Assembly (NCBI GenBank): GCA_036872755.1
Contig: JAVHNS010000003.1
Coordinates: forward strand, 1,116,001 to 1,180,000
DNA length: 64,000 nt
Direction: 5' to 3'
Source: Orbilia blumenaviensis
Taxonomy: Eukaryota > Ascomycota > Orbiliomycetes > Orbiliales > Orbiliaceae
Below the pieces are notes generated by a model. It ran no database searches, was not told the DNA's origin, and saw only the letters and a list, made by a program, of their open reading frames with translations. Shown in pieces: positions 11,752 to 23,927 of this stretch (its first letter is position 1; each line of letters begins with the position of its first letter). The translations under genes were made by a program, and so were the position numbers.

Positions 11752-12918
11752 CTATGTCTTTTTGCTCTCTTTGTTCCCAATTTCCATATGCTGCAGTGTC
11801 TCTACGGCCCATTCTAACGTCTGCATCAACGACAAATCCGTCTCTATAGGTGTCCTAAGCCCACCACTGAATGCCTCTTCCGTTAAAACACCCGTATCCA
11901 TATCATCGTCCTTAAAAAGATAGCCATGCTGCCTAACATAAGCCGGCCAGACCAGCAGCTCAAAGTATCCTGGTGGGTCTTGCCAGAATCCTTCCATGGT
12001 TGTATATCCTGCCCTGTCCTCCCGTCTTTGTTTTGCCTACGAATTCGATAATATAACATTAGCACTACAATCCAGCAAAATTTTATTGATAAGAAGCTTC
12101 AGACCTTCTCATAAGGTGTGCGTATCATGAGCTTGATGTCAAACTCTTCCTTCAGTTCCTCGGGAACACCTTTCCCAAATATCAGAAATCCATCTACGAT
12201 AACCACCCTTTCCACTTTCGTCCCCTGTTTTTCTTCGATGCCTCTTAGCCACTTAACTACTTCTTTCTCAAGGCTCAAAATCTTTTCTTTTCCATTTCCC
12301 CCAGCCTCATTCGCAAGCTTTAGAATACTTTCATCAACCCCAACCGCATGCGTGACTTCAAAACTCTGGTGCGAGTCCGGAAGTGCCCCGAATTGCTTCG
12401 CATGCTTCAAAGAAGAGATAAACAAGGGGAAGTTAAGTGCTTCAGGACAATCCCAATCCTGAACCTGCTGACCCGTGTTGCCGAGCTCTATGATTGGAAG
12501 CTCGGAGTCTGGGATATAAAAATCGTCAGCGTGGAGTATGGTGCAAACTGGCGGGGTTGCGGTCAGGGCGGTTGAAGTGAAGGCATCACGGAGGAGTCGG
12601 GAGATGGATGTTTTTCCCGAGGAGGATGGACCTGTGGTGATGGTGAAGTGGGGTTGGTTAGTTGAATATTATGTCGATGGAGTTAAACTGCACGCATTGC
12701 GTATTTTGGTGATATCTTGTGACTGTGGAATGCGTATAGGATCGACTTTGGGAATTACTTCAGATATAGTACGCCATCAAGGTCTGAAGCGACATCGGAA
12801 AATGCGGCTCCGGCAAATCCAGAATCCAGACTTCCACTTTTTTTTCTTGCTCATTTCTGAAGGGAAGGGGTGGGTAACACAAACCTGAAATCGCAATACA
12901 GATCGACGAGGATGCCAT
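11752..12918 (-). CDS. NRK1: Nicotinamide riboside kinase
   Basis: Three exons on the minus strand: 12918-12885, 12631-12105 and 12036-11752, giving 281 aa. The first exon is only 34 nt and encodes MASSSICIAISG; the P-loop GPSSSGKT begins exactly at the junction. Further signatures are the HADDFYIPDSELP substrate loop, QDWDCPEAL, a VIVDGFLIFG strand and the RTPYEK...RREDRAGY lid region. NRK phosphorylates nicotinamide riboside (and nicotinic acid riboside) to the mononucleotide in NAD+ salvage. The protein is somewhat longer than yeast Nrk1 (about 240 aa). Gene order is convergent with LSM1. Finding the small first exon relies on its GTTTGT donor and the exact family N-terminus. Confidence 0.92.
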
Positions 12919-13469
12919 TTCGGTATTAGAAGGGGGCGTTTAGCATGCCACAGGCCCTTTTCCTTTTGCTTTCGGCTTTCAGGTCGGCACCAGTGGGTTT
13001 GTTCACGGATGTGGATGGTCCCAGGAATGAACCGTTGTTGGATTGTGACGTATTATGCATATGCAGCCTTTGGCTCAACTCGGGGCTGAAAACGACACCC
13101 AGGGTTTTTTCATCACCTTACGCTAAGTCCTTTAGGCCTATAGGTGGTGGGCACGGATATTCTCTTTGCGTGGTGGGTGTTTCACGTAATAATCTATTCA
13201 AGCTAGTGCGATGACTGCTATGTGGTAGAAGAAGGTACAGGAGAAAAGCCAATATACCGGCTTGAGGGTGTTCGATTCGTGAGAGAGTGTCGTTGAATGT
13301 CGCCCAACGACAAGGCGCCGTAAAAAATATACAAGGGAATAAGAGATGCATGAAAACTCCCTGAGCATAAACATACCAAAGGAAAACGATACTACAGACG
13401 ATGATATATAAAGGGGGGTAAACGTGAAGGAAGGCATTAAGAAGTGGTAGGCAAACGACAGGAGAAAGA
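12919..13469. other. Region between NRK1 start and RPL3 stop
   Basis: NRK1 promoter/leader and the RPL3 3' untranslated region. No separate gene seen. Confidence 0.5.
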
Positions 13470-15057
13470 TTAAGCAGCAACATCCTTCTTGAGGGTTCCA
13501 AGGAACTTGGACTTCTCCTCGCTTGTCTGGAAGCCACCACGGCCGAATTTCGAGGATGTATCGATCCATTCTGGGGAATATATGTTAGCATATGGATTTT
13601 TTTATGCGTGAGTTCTAACAAATTAGAAAACTTACTGATGTCGACCTTCTCGAGAGCCTTCCTGCTGGTGTGGGTGATGAGCGATTTCCTCAGGGTGAGG
13701 ACTCTCTTCTTGACACCAGGGCACGATCCCTTGATCATAACGAAATCGTTCTTGACTGGACCATATCTGACGAAACCACCCATGGGGGTGATGGTCTTGT
13801 TGGAAACATCGTACTCGGTGGAAGCGTTGTTGGGGTCCGAGCCCAAACCGACACGGTAAACCTTGTGGTTTACCGAGGTTCTGTGATGGTAACCATATTG
13901 ACCAGCACGGGCAACAGTCCATTGGACTATAACAATTTATTAGCGTTTTGTTCTCTTTGTTAGATCCTGAAAATATGAGCTTAACATACCGTGGGCAGGA
14001 TGCCATGCACCGATACAAGCGACCTTTCGGAGACCCTTGTGTGTCTTTCTCGGCAGCTTCTTGGTTCCCCAACGGGAGGTAACACCGTTGAAACCGTGAC
14101 CCTTGGTAACACCAATGATATCGATAACCTCGTCCTTCTCGAAGATGGATGGGATCTCAATTGGCTTCTCAAAGAGGTTCTTGGCGAAGTCAACCTTATC
14201 AGCGATGCTGCCACCGTTGATCTGGATTTCCATCATATGGGCCTTCTTCTGCTTGAGTGGGGTCTTGCGGATCTGGGTGTGGGCGATAAGGCGGACAACA
14301 GTGCAGTACTTCTTGATGCGCTCGAGGTCACGTTCGATGGCAGAGCCGTTGTTCTCGGAGTGCTTCTTGGCGTACTTGGTGAAAGCCTTCTTCTTCGACT
14401 TGTACCAGTTCTTGTAGAATCTTCGTCGGATTTCGTCGCTCAAGTGGGCGGCCCAGACGGTGGTAAGAGATCGGAGACCACGGGGAGTCTCAATGTAGCC
14501 GACAACACCGACAGCAATCATCTAATAAGATTATACAATGAGCTTCCAAACTCCTCTATAAACCAAAAAAAAAAATCTTCATGTCGGGAAAAAAAGGTTA
14601 CTGACTGGTGGAGTTTCAATGATGGTGACGGCCTCAACAATCTCCTTCTTGTGCATCTTGGCACCAGGTCGGTCCAAATCTCTGACGATGGTGGTCATAC
14701 CGGCCTTGTAACCAAGAGCAGCGGTGAGGTGAACTGGCTTCTTAGCATTGTCCTTGGGGAAAGCCTTGCATCGGCCCCTGTGTCGGGCAGCACGCTTCCT
14801 TGGGAGGAAACCAAGGGAACCATGGCGAGGAGCTTCCTATATATCCAAAAATCATCGTTCAGCTTGTCGGTTCGGTAAAAGATCGAAGATATGGTCGGTA
14901 TCAATAAATGTGGGCACGTACGTATTTTCTCTAAAACAACCATCATCAATGTTAGCTCAAGCTCTCCAGCGATATACACCGAGATTTCAATCTCAATCAA
15001 ACCATCTAAAAGATGATATTATCGGTGGGAAGTTGGATATGGACGTACGTGAGACAT
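13470..15057 (-). CDS. RPL3: 60S ribosomal protein L3 (uL3)
   Basis: Six exons on the minus strand: 15057-15049, 14930-14922, 14836-14606, 14521-13990, 13926-13636 and 13570-13470, giving 390 aa. It starts [27 protein letters not shown], continues through [20 protein letters not shown] and [13 protein letters not shown], and includes [19 protein letters not shown], the uL3 hallmark finger near the peptidyl-transferase centre. It ends [13 protein letters not shown]. Length is normal for eukaryotic L3. The first coding exon holds three codons and the second is a 9-nt exon encoding RKY only. Intron 1 carries a CTAAC branch site 25 nt before its acceptor. Codon use is strongly biased to C-ending codons, as expected for a highly expressed gene. 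Confidence 0.96.
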
Positions 15058-18000
15058 GGTGACTGCTGTCGGTAGTCAATTCCTGTGATGTTAGTATCTG
15101 TGGTTGATGATGAAGTTCTTGAATCGAAGTCGACGCTATATCCACACACCCATACAAAATTTCGTTGTTGTCGCCAAACCCAGGTCGTTTTTTGAGGGCT
15201 TGCCTGAAAGGCCCGAACTATCCCGCTTTGAGAAAGACAGTCCCAGCTGGGCCAAACGGTTTACATCTCACGTGCGAGGGCTCAGGCGACAACACATCAA
15301 CACATCGTCGACGTGGGGAAGTTCCGACGGGTCAGATCTTGGGGTTATCTCCCGCGATAAGATCGATTAGATAAATTTGAGTCTCGGAGCCAATGTTGGA
15401 GTAAAAACACTTTAGAAAGCTTAAAACAACGTGAAGTACAACCGTATTGACGGCATTGACTTCAACCTGTCGCGATTTTACATACATGCATCGCCGTTGT
15501 TTGTTGTTTGGGGCGGACCGTTTAGTTAATTTCGTCTCCATTGAATGAAGCCCAGGAAATGTTCCTCCGTACGAATCACGATGGGGATGTAGGTGGCATC
15601 GAAAAAACCCAACCACGCGCGCGGCCCCAGCGGGAGCTCCGTGATCGGGTCCTTTTTCTCATCACCCACGTTAGGTTGACAGCCAACAAACCAAACCTCC
15701 CCAGAAAATAAAAAAAGATAAAGAAAGTGGAAAAAGGCTGGTAATTGTTCATGCATCTACCTCATCGGCCAATATTTTATGCAGCTGGGGCTATCGTATA
15801 ACGAGAAAAACGGTAGATCACTTGACAGGACCTCGATATGCATTGTCTTACTAGGTGGCTGCTGGGGCTGGAAAAAGCGGCGAGAGATCAAAGAGGCACA
15901 CTTATGCAAATCTAAACGCCAATGTTTCGACTTCTCATTGCCCCAGTCGAATAGGAACGACAGGAAGGGGTGGGAAATCGATCATGGGGAAAATGCCTTC
16001 CATGAGGTGCGCTGTGTGTAATTTTAGCATCGACACACGCTGGAAAGTGAGGGACCATGAGAGCATTGCTACTCCACCAGCCAACCAGGAAGCCCAGGCC
16101 CGGGTGGGTCTCTCTTTTCATGGGTCCGTAATTCCCATGCCAAAAAGCAAAAAGCCAAAGAAGAAGGTCACAGACAAACCAGCTCTTGGAATGGAAAAAG
16201 AAAGTGAACATGCTAAAGCGCGCAAAAGCAAGCAACCGCCTTGTTTCATGATTTGGCCCCCAAGCGAAGCCAGAGAAAAAGAGCCGGTGCCCTTTCCGGT
16301 TTTGCTTCTTTCCGCTCGACTACTCTTTAGTGCAGATGGCCAGCCGGGAAGGTATGGTGATGGCATGGGTAGATCCACCATCTCCAGACAGTTACGTACA
16401 TGTATACATACGTAAGGCTACTCCAAAGTGTCTTTTTAATACTACTGGCACCTGTCTGTATATCTTTTCTGGAGCTACTAGCCTTCGGAGTTTTTTTTTT
16501 ATCCTATATTTTTATCTCGTAAAGTATCCATGGTTAGTCGTGACATTAAGGCTTGTTGTGTCGCGGGAGGCTACTGATACCGAAGTTGTAACGTCCGATT
16601 TGTTCACCGACTGCGACGAGATGGCTCGATGGGATGTTGTTGCTTAACAGCGTTGGCCCACTCACACCACATCGCAACAATCTTCCCTATCAGAACCGGA
16701 TGGTGGCTCGAGTCAAAGAGAAAAGGGTTTTAAAAGGGTTATGATATATATAACGAAAGCAACAATCCCGGAACACGCGATGACCGTTCACGAAACAATG
16801 TTGGAGGCAAGGACACAAAGATCGTTGGCTACTGTTCCTCCGCTGACACCCCTACCCTTGGTATAAAATGGGCACTGCCAACAGAAAAGAACAGACGCCG
16901 CTCACTCGACCTCGAACGTTGACGCTATCGCAGCCTTGGCTTAAGTTGGACACGTCTACATATGCGTTTTTGGTTCTAAACTATAGGCGCTTTTCTATTC
17001 AATCTTTGGCCCTCGCAAAGTGGAGGACGTGGATGATTTAAAAGAAGGATCAGATGTTTCCCATTCGTCGTTCTGGGGTGGCTCGGAGGACAGCGAGGGT
17101 AACTCACAGCCAGGAACGGCCATTCGCATGCAGCCTGCAACAGATGCTCGTCGGCTTTCCCCCTCGTCCTTTCCAACAAATATCTTTTGAATCGTCTGGG
17201 GGCACCTCACCTGCGTTTTGCCTTTCGAATGTTCTTTTTCAAAAAGCAAATGGGAAAGGGCTGACCTGCTCAATGCAATATCATCTAACAACCAAAATGT
17301 TGTATAACCAGCAAACTCTCTTGTCTTTTGCTTTTTTATTCTCCCCCTTCCTGCTTCTGTCTCCAACTTTTTGTACAACTGACGTGACGACGTTTCTTTC
17401 TGTCTTTCTCACCCTGTCATGAAGTCCGTTATGGTTTGGAGATTTTTTATTTTTTTATTTTTTTTTTTTCATAAAACTTAAGGTTTGGCACACTCTGTCA
17501 AGCTGAGCCGACGGTTGCCACCCTTTCCTGAACGGTCTCAGGGTGGAACAAACGAGAGTTGGGCCTTTTGAATGGCCTAGCTAACGCAGTATCGGCTGGA
17601 TCTTCGACACAAGAAAAGGAATAAAGCTAAAATGCCTATCCTAAAGACTGGTAAAACCAAACTTCTCGATGCATGGCAAATCTGTTGGCGTTTGCATCTC
17701 TGGTCATAGGTTCAATGCAAGCCTCATCAAGCCCCCCCATCCTCTCTGGCTTTTGCCTTCCTCTATTTCTAGTATAGTTTCAATAAGCACCCCAGAGTTC
17801 TTTAGCTTTGGCTTTTGTCGTAAACCTCACGATACCTCGCGCGAATTCGCTTGAGCGCACAAAAACTCACTAGTTAGGAAGGGATGGAGAGGTAAGGGCG
17901 TGCATGCCGCCCTTCCATTTTAACTTTTTCCTACTCGAGGAGAAAACCGTCCCGTACCGGAAATGTGAGAAACAAAAGGGAAAATCTATCCCCTCCAATT

Positions 18001-20700
18001 GATGAAGAGGTATTTCGGATGATGGGGCGGTTCCTGTTTTTCTTTTCTCATTATCACGTTCGGATTTTTAGATTCTGCAGTGAACAATGTAATAGTGGGT
18101 TTTTGGGTAGGCAGGAATGAGAGGCGAGTCCAGAAGAGAAACCCGCAAAAAAAAACCCCAAACATTCCGACAGCGATTTCCCCTTACACGGCCTCGTCGG
18201 CTGTCCAGCCCAGCGTCCACCGTACCGACACGATGCAGATTTCCCCTTTCAGTATAGTATATGTAGACTAGAGATAAGGCTTGCTGGCTTGAACTATATT
18301 ATCAGTCCGCCGCACGCATAAACCACCACTTATATATCTGTCTCTATTATACTATATACTAGTCGGTCATTAGATCCAGTTGGTATCAACCAGCGGAGTT
18401 AATGAGGCGGAAAAAGACCAGAGACAATGCATAATTAAGGTTATGGCACCCCCATTAATCTGCGAGGCGCTCGTCGCCGGGATCGCGAAGAAGGGGCAAC
18501 CCAAGGAAAGCCTTCTTATTTTTTTCTTTGCCCTTTTATGAGCCGGGTCTTCACCTGCTCAGTTTCGGATCTTGCCATACGATTTATATCTAATTTGCTT
18601 TTCTATCACATTCCTTGGGGCCAAAGATTACAGCCGGAGCTGGGCAAGGATCCTTGGCAAGGATCGAGGAGATCTTGTTCGCGAAAAAAAAAAAAAAAAA
18701 AAAAAAGATGTGGTAAAATGTGGTAGTCCCCTTATTTTCCACCAAGGTCACACCCCTTCCCCAAGACAGGATAAAAGGGAAGAAGGGGTTTGGAACGCAG
18801 AGAATTGTGATATATTACCCAGGTGGATGATGACGTTTAAATGCCTCGGGACGGTGGTGTGCGGAGTATGAATGTGGGTGGTCGATGCCTGCATGTCAGT
18901 TACGAGGTTACAGGACCTTCTTCTTCTGCATCTTTTTCCTTTTTTTTTTTTTTTTCTTACAATCGAGTTTTTTCGATCTCTTATATAATATCGAAGGTAT
19001 CGAAGTACCTTAGTGACGATTGTATCTACATCGGCGGTACCTCTCAATCTGATTGATGCCCGGCTTTTAGCAACAAAAGATGATCCATTTGTCATCGGTG
19101 CATGCGCATGCGGGAGGGTTGCAAAAAACAAAAACAAAAAAATAATAATCAGAGAGAAGCTGCATAAGGATAAGAAACGAACGAAGGGGGCAAAAAAGCA
19201 TGACAGAGTTACCCAGCGCTGGGTTTCGCGTATGCTTCTTACTGCCTGCACTAACGTGATCTGGGATACATAGGCTTTACCCACCCGGCAACGGACACGA
19301 GAGGAAGAAGCAATGTGCTAGCTTCTTGTCTAAATGTTGGCACTGGACCCACATATTAACTTGCTTTTTTTTTCTGTTTGTGTCTTCTTTTTTTCTGTGG
19401 GTTGCTCAACCCTGAGACGTTTTGGCGTTGCTTCTTTTGGGGGTTTGTGCGGTGACCAAGGCAGGTAAAGTTGCGGGAGCAGTACCCCCTCGCCATCTGC
19501 TGGTGTGGAGGGCACATCAGGAGGCTTAAAACCTCTCCAGGGAAGAAGAAAAAGTTGCCTTAAATGAAAGAGAAGGAAAAAACTTATTAAGGAAAATCCA
19601 CCGCGCTAAGTCATACTTTTCGGCGGATCAGTTGACTTTGGCTTGTAATGGACCTGATTCCAAGAGTCAGATTTCTGGCAAGCATCATGGCGAGAAGGGA
19701 TTCCCGGCCGGCCGTTAACATGAGGAACGATTGTAGCATGGATTGATATTACGAATAACGACGCTCTTACTACCATTATATTAAGACTCCTCTTTTTTGT
19801 TTGTTCGGTTGTGAGATTATATGGAGAGATCGAGAGACTTGAGGTTCGAGTGGAGGGCACCAGCGTGATATTATGTACTTACAAAATGTGAATTATTGTC
19901 CGGGTCGCCCCCCCTCTCTTTGAGACAATTGGGAAGGAGGACCCCCCAAAAGCGATCTGTCCTGCGCGAAAGAATGACCGAAGTTCCGCCTAGAAAGATA
20001 TGTGAGTTTCGAGTAGCAAGGAAGAAATAAAACGAACAAGAAGCAAAAACGGGAGGACGAGGGAAGAAGCAATGATGGAAAACTGTGCCCCTTCTGTCAG
20101 TCAAAAAACTGACGGACGACCAATTGGCTGGCGAAGAACCGAACGCAAGGAAACAGCAGCAGAGGAAAAAGCAAGGAGAAGGGCCGGTCCATTTAATCTG
20201 AGTGGGTCCCCATCCCTTCAGCCTGGTCGAGGTTTGTGTGGGTTGGACATTCCATCATGCCCTCTTTAGGTGTGCAGGACGAGGGAGCCGATGTTCAAAC
20301 AAGGGCGGAGGAAAAGAAGAAACCTTTCAAAAAGCAAAAAGAAAGAGAAAGAAAAAGCAAAATTGAAGAAAAAGAAAGCAACAATGTTAATTGTACGGAC
20401 TGCATGTGCGTAATAGCGAGGGTTATTCCACCCATCTTTGCATTTCTCACTAAGCCATAACATGCAGGAAAGATCCCCTTAGCGTCGAAGATTGTTCTTT
20501 TCCCCGTTTTTGCTTCTCCCACCAGACGAAGCACCCGGGAGCCAGTGGATTAGCCATCCCCATGTTCTGGGTATGGTTTCTTCGACTGGAACGGCCGTTT
20601 GCTTTTTTGTTATATAGCGCAGGTTAATTTTTTGGAATGGGGTGGTGCACTGCTGCTCATGTAATCCGCTCAGACGCAGGACGGCGGACATCAACAGGCC
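15058..20700. other. Long region without recognisable genes
   Basis: Several open frames of 60-180 codons occur on both strands but are low complexity or lack any domain. Contents noted: an A22 run at about 18684-18705, T-rich tracts near 16490 and 17450-17470, and scattered A/T-rich and C-rich runs. The first few hundred bases must include the RPL3 promoter. I cannot exclude non-coding transcripts. Confidence 0.5.
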
Positions 20701-21300
20701 GGGCCGAGATGATACATACATACCCCCTTCAGAATTGTCATACATGGTATGTAAGTAAGTACTGACTTAACTTATTGATTTTATGTATGTATGCATATAT
20801 GGACTTCCCGACGTTACCTGCTTATTGTATACTAGGATTTACACGTCCCTGATAAGTCAGTAGGTAGGTATGTATATGTGATGTATGTATATGTGGGTGC
20901 TGTTGTGCGTATGTGGGATCGGGCCGGGGTAGTAGAATGGTATCGATATCGATATACAGAGAACGGCCCAAGGAGGGGAGGGGAGGATCAGACAATAATT
21001 AGAATCAGCGTCAGAAGAAGAAACAGGAGAAGACTTAGCTACTATAGGGCGTGTATATAAACCTAGGTACATACAAAGACGAAGACAAAGAATTGGAATC
21101 AGAAGAAGGATATAGGAGAGAAAGAGGATCCGAGGAGCCCTAGAGTACTCCGCCAAGCAAGCGCAGGTTCGACCTTCTGAGCAGATGCACCTCACCCAGG
21201 CTATGCAATCGTTACACCCTTAACCTATGTCTGAGTATGTATGTATGTCAGTGTGTGTATGTATGGAGTACATGTACACCTCAACCTTTCCTTCCGGAAC
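20700..21300. repeat. TATG/CATA simple-repeat patch
   Basis: Dispersed short tandem repeats of ATGT/TATG type: around 20715-20730, 20740-20800, 20865-20900 and 21230-21270. The units are imperfect and interspersed with GTAGGT and GTAAGT motifs. No gene is associated. Confidence 0.6.
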
Positions 21301-23927
21301 ATCCTCCACCCATAGCCATCTTGGGCTTAGTTTAGTCGAGCGACCGCAAGCCAAATAGGCTTCGGACCTTTGCTTTTTCCGCTCTGGACACCCGCGTGCG
21401 CCATATTTCTTTTTCTCCGTTCTCTCTTAAATAAGAGCTTCCCGCCAGACCAAATACTGCAAGAACCCCAAAAAACAAAAAAAAGAAACGAAAAAACAGT
21501 GCTAAAGTGATAGGAAAAAGAAAATAAAGCAGAATATAAAAAAAATAAAAAACAAAAAAAATAAAAATAAAATATATAGCGTATCGAAGAAGCAAGCATG
21601 GGGCATCTTGGAAAAAGTAAACGTCTCGGTCTGGGGTCAAATAAACTACTGCAGGCAGGCTCGCTGCCCATTTTCTTCCCTTTTCTCCTCCCAAGTTCAA
21701 AACTGCAATCTGACTCGCTGATAGAGAGAGGGAGCGTGGCCGTGGGTTTTTGATCCAAAGCATCCATCGCCAATGTTTCCGTGCTGTGGGCGTTTTTGTA
21801 GTAGTAGTAGGTAGTTAGTATATGTAGTACATCCATCCATCCATACATAACATACGTACGTTTTTAGACTATGGAATAAGAAACAACCAGCTATATAAGA
21901 TCCACTAAACGCTAGGCTGTGATTATTACCCGTTCGTTCATGTGTGCTTTTTTTCCGAGTCTTTCTTATTCTTCGTCGTCTTTCTGCTGCTGCTTCTTCC
22001 CATTGCTTCTTCCTTCTCGCGGGATCTAACCAGGGAGGACCTTTTACTCGACATTTGACCTGACTTGACCTGACTTACCTTTACTTTTGCTACATAACAA
22101 GCAAAGCAGAGCAGAGCAAAGCAAAGCAAGCAGGTTCAGTTAAAAGTAACGAACTAAATCACTAACCGTCTTTCCTTCTTTCCTTTCTTTCCTCTTTTTC
22201 TTTCTTTTCCTCCCCTTCCCTTCCCTTCTTCCCTTCTCCATCCTCTCTTCCCTCCTTCACATCTCTCCCTCCCTGACCTTCGTCGTCATCCCATCATCAT
22301 CACCATCATCACCACCACCACTAACAACAACAACTACCATTACAATCACGGCTCCTTCTCTCCTCCCCCACCACTCCTTCACCTCATCATCCTCATACTT
22401 CACCTTCTCTCCTTCCCGCCGAGACTTTCTGCATCCGAGCCATTTCCCTCGCGAGAAGATATCCGAGCCTGTGTTTGTAGATCCGTCTGCCCTGTGCACT
22501 GGTTTTTATTTTTTTTTTCTTCTTTCCAAAGTTGCTTGCCTTGCCTGCTTTGCTTCCAGCCACCACCACCACCACCACCACCACACCCCCTAGTCCGAGT
22601 CTAAGTCAAGTTTCCTTCACCAGGCCCGAGGCCCCCAAAAAAAGTTTCGGTTGATAAGCGTTACTTTCTGAGCGTGTAATTTGATTTCCGTGAACTCAAT
22701 CCTGTCCCTCTTCCTTCCACAACTACTTTATTTTACATTACATTATCTCTCTCTCTCTCTCTTTCTCCGTACCTATCGCCATCGAGTCCACGTCTGGTCG
22801 CGCGTTATCACTCCCACGTTTCACCTATATCCATCTCTTCGGACGGACAGGTTCAGGTTCAGGTTCTATTATTACTACTACTACTACCATCATCTTCTCC
22901 ATTGTCATCGTCGTCGTCGTCGTTTGGCCACTCTTGTCCCCCCCTCCCACCCAAACTCGCTTCAATTCTTTGACACTTGCAGCCAACTCAATCTCAAACT
23001 CAGCCCTACCTTCCTAACCCAACCTAAGCCAACATCGACAACCCCCCCCCATCACCACCGTTATATTACCACATCCAAGAATATACATTCTTCCAACACT
23101 CTCCCTCAAACTAACTAAATAAAAACAACCAAACTAACTGGATCTTCCTCCAACCCTTCCGACCATCCGAACCATCTTCCTCTTCCTCCTCTTTTTTGGT
23201 TCTTTTATTATTTTCTTTTTTCCATTTTTTTCTTTCTATCTATATATTTTTTTTATCTTTCTTTTCTTCTTCTCGTACCTACCAAATTCCGTCATTATAT
23301 TGCAGCGGGTCCTTGCGCTGTTGTTGTTTGAGCCGAGTCGGTTCCCTGTCCACTCAATTCCTTGCCGCCATCTAAAACCTCGCCTTTTCCCTCTCCCTCC
23401 CTTGTTTCTTCTCTCTTCCCTCGCGAAGTCCTTTTCTTTTATTACCTCGACTTTGTAAACCTGATCTTCTACCTGTTTTTTCTTGCGTCACCGTCGCCGC
23501 AATCCGACTCGTCACGTTTACTACCCTATCGAGTGGAATATCTTTTTTTTCTTCTCTCTTGGCCACTGGACACCACGATTCTCGGATCTGCTTTTTTTGC
23601 TGTCGGTCAGACCTCTCCTTGCACGTTGCCCTATACTCGCTCACGACCGTCGATCTTCCAAAATACGTTTCAATCTCGAGTGCTATTTATTCGATACCAC
23701 TACACCAATCTCTTCCTCGCGTTTTTTAAATATAGGTAGCTTGTTCTTCTCGTCGTGATCTTGGTTTTACCTTGCACGCGAGTCTGAGTCTCCTGGCGTC
23801 CGGACGATTACGAAGCATACTCTTCCCGTTCCGCTTCAACTCTATACTTCTCTTTCCGTATCCTTTGGAAGTCTAAACCGTGCAAGCACCATCTCCTATT
23901 TCGCGCGTGAGTCGCGCCGCAGTCGCA
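21301..23927 (+). promoter_or_regulatory. Long upstream and leader region of cyc8
   Basis: About 2.6 kb of sequence that becomes strongly pyrimidine rich on the plus strand from about 22.14 kb: CTTTC repeats at 22160-22240, CATCAC/CCACCA repeats near 22290-22320 and 22560-22585, a CT run at 22747-22765, GTCGTC repeats near 22905-22925 and a C9 run near 23043. Such long CT-rich leaders are common before fungal regulatory genes. No open frame here has both an ATG start and a recognisable product. The transcription start cannot be fixed from sequence alone. Confidence 0.5.

Noticed and set aside
13991..14878. 295-codon plus-strand open frame
   Set aside because: Exact antisense of RPL3 exons 3 and 4; high C-ending codon bias on the sense strand produces the shadow frame.
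18748..19284. 178-codon minus-strand open frame with a hydrophobic segment
   Set aside because: Built from T-rich and A-rich tracts (poly-F/L and poly-K); no domain and no supporting exons.
21327..21848. Minus-strand frame of 173 codons with Phe-rich stretch
   Set aside because: Arises from A-rich simple sequence at 21470-21570; no family resemblance.
22681..23118. 145-codon plus-strand frame upstream of cyc8
   Set aside because: No ATG at its start and composed of CT-rich repeats giving Ser/Tyr/His runs; better seen as leader sequence.
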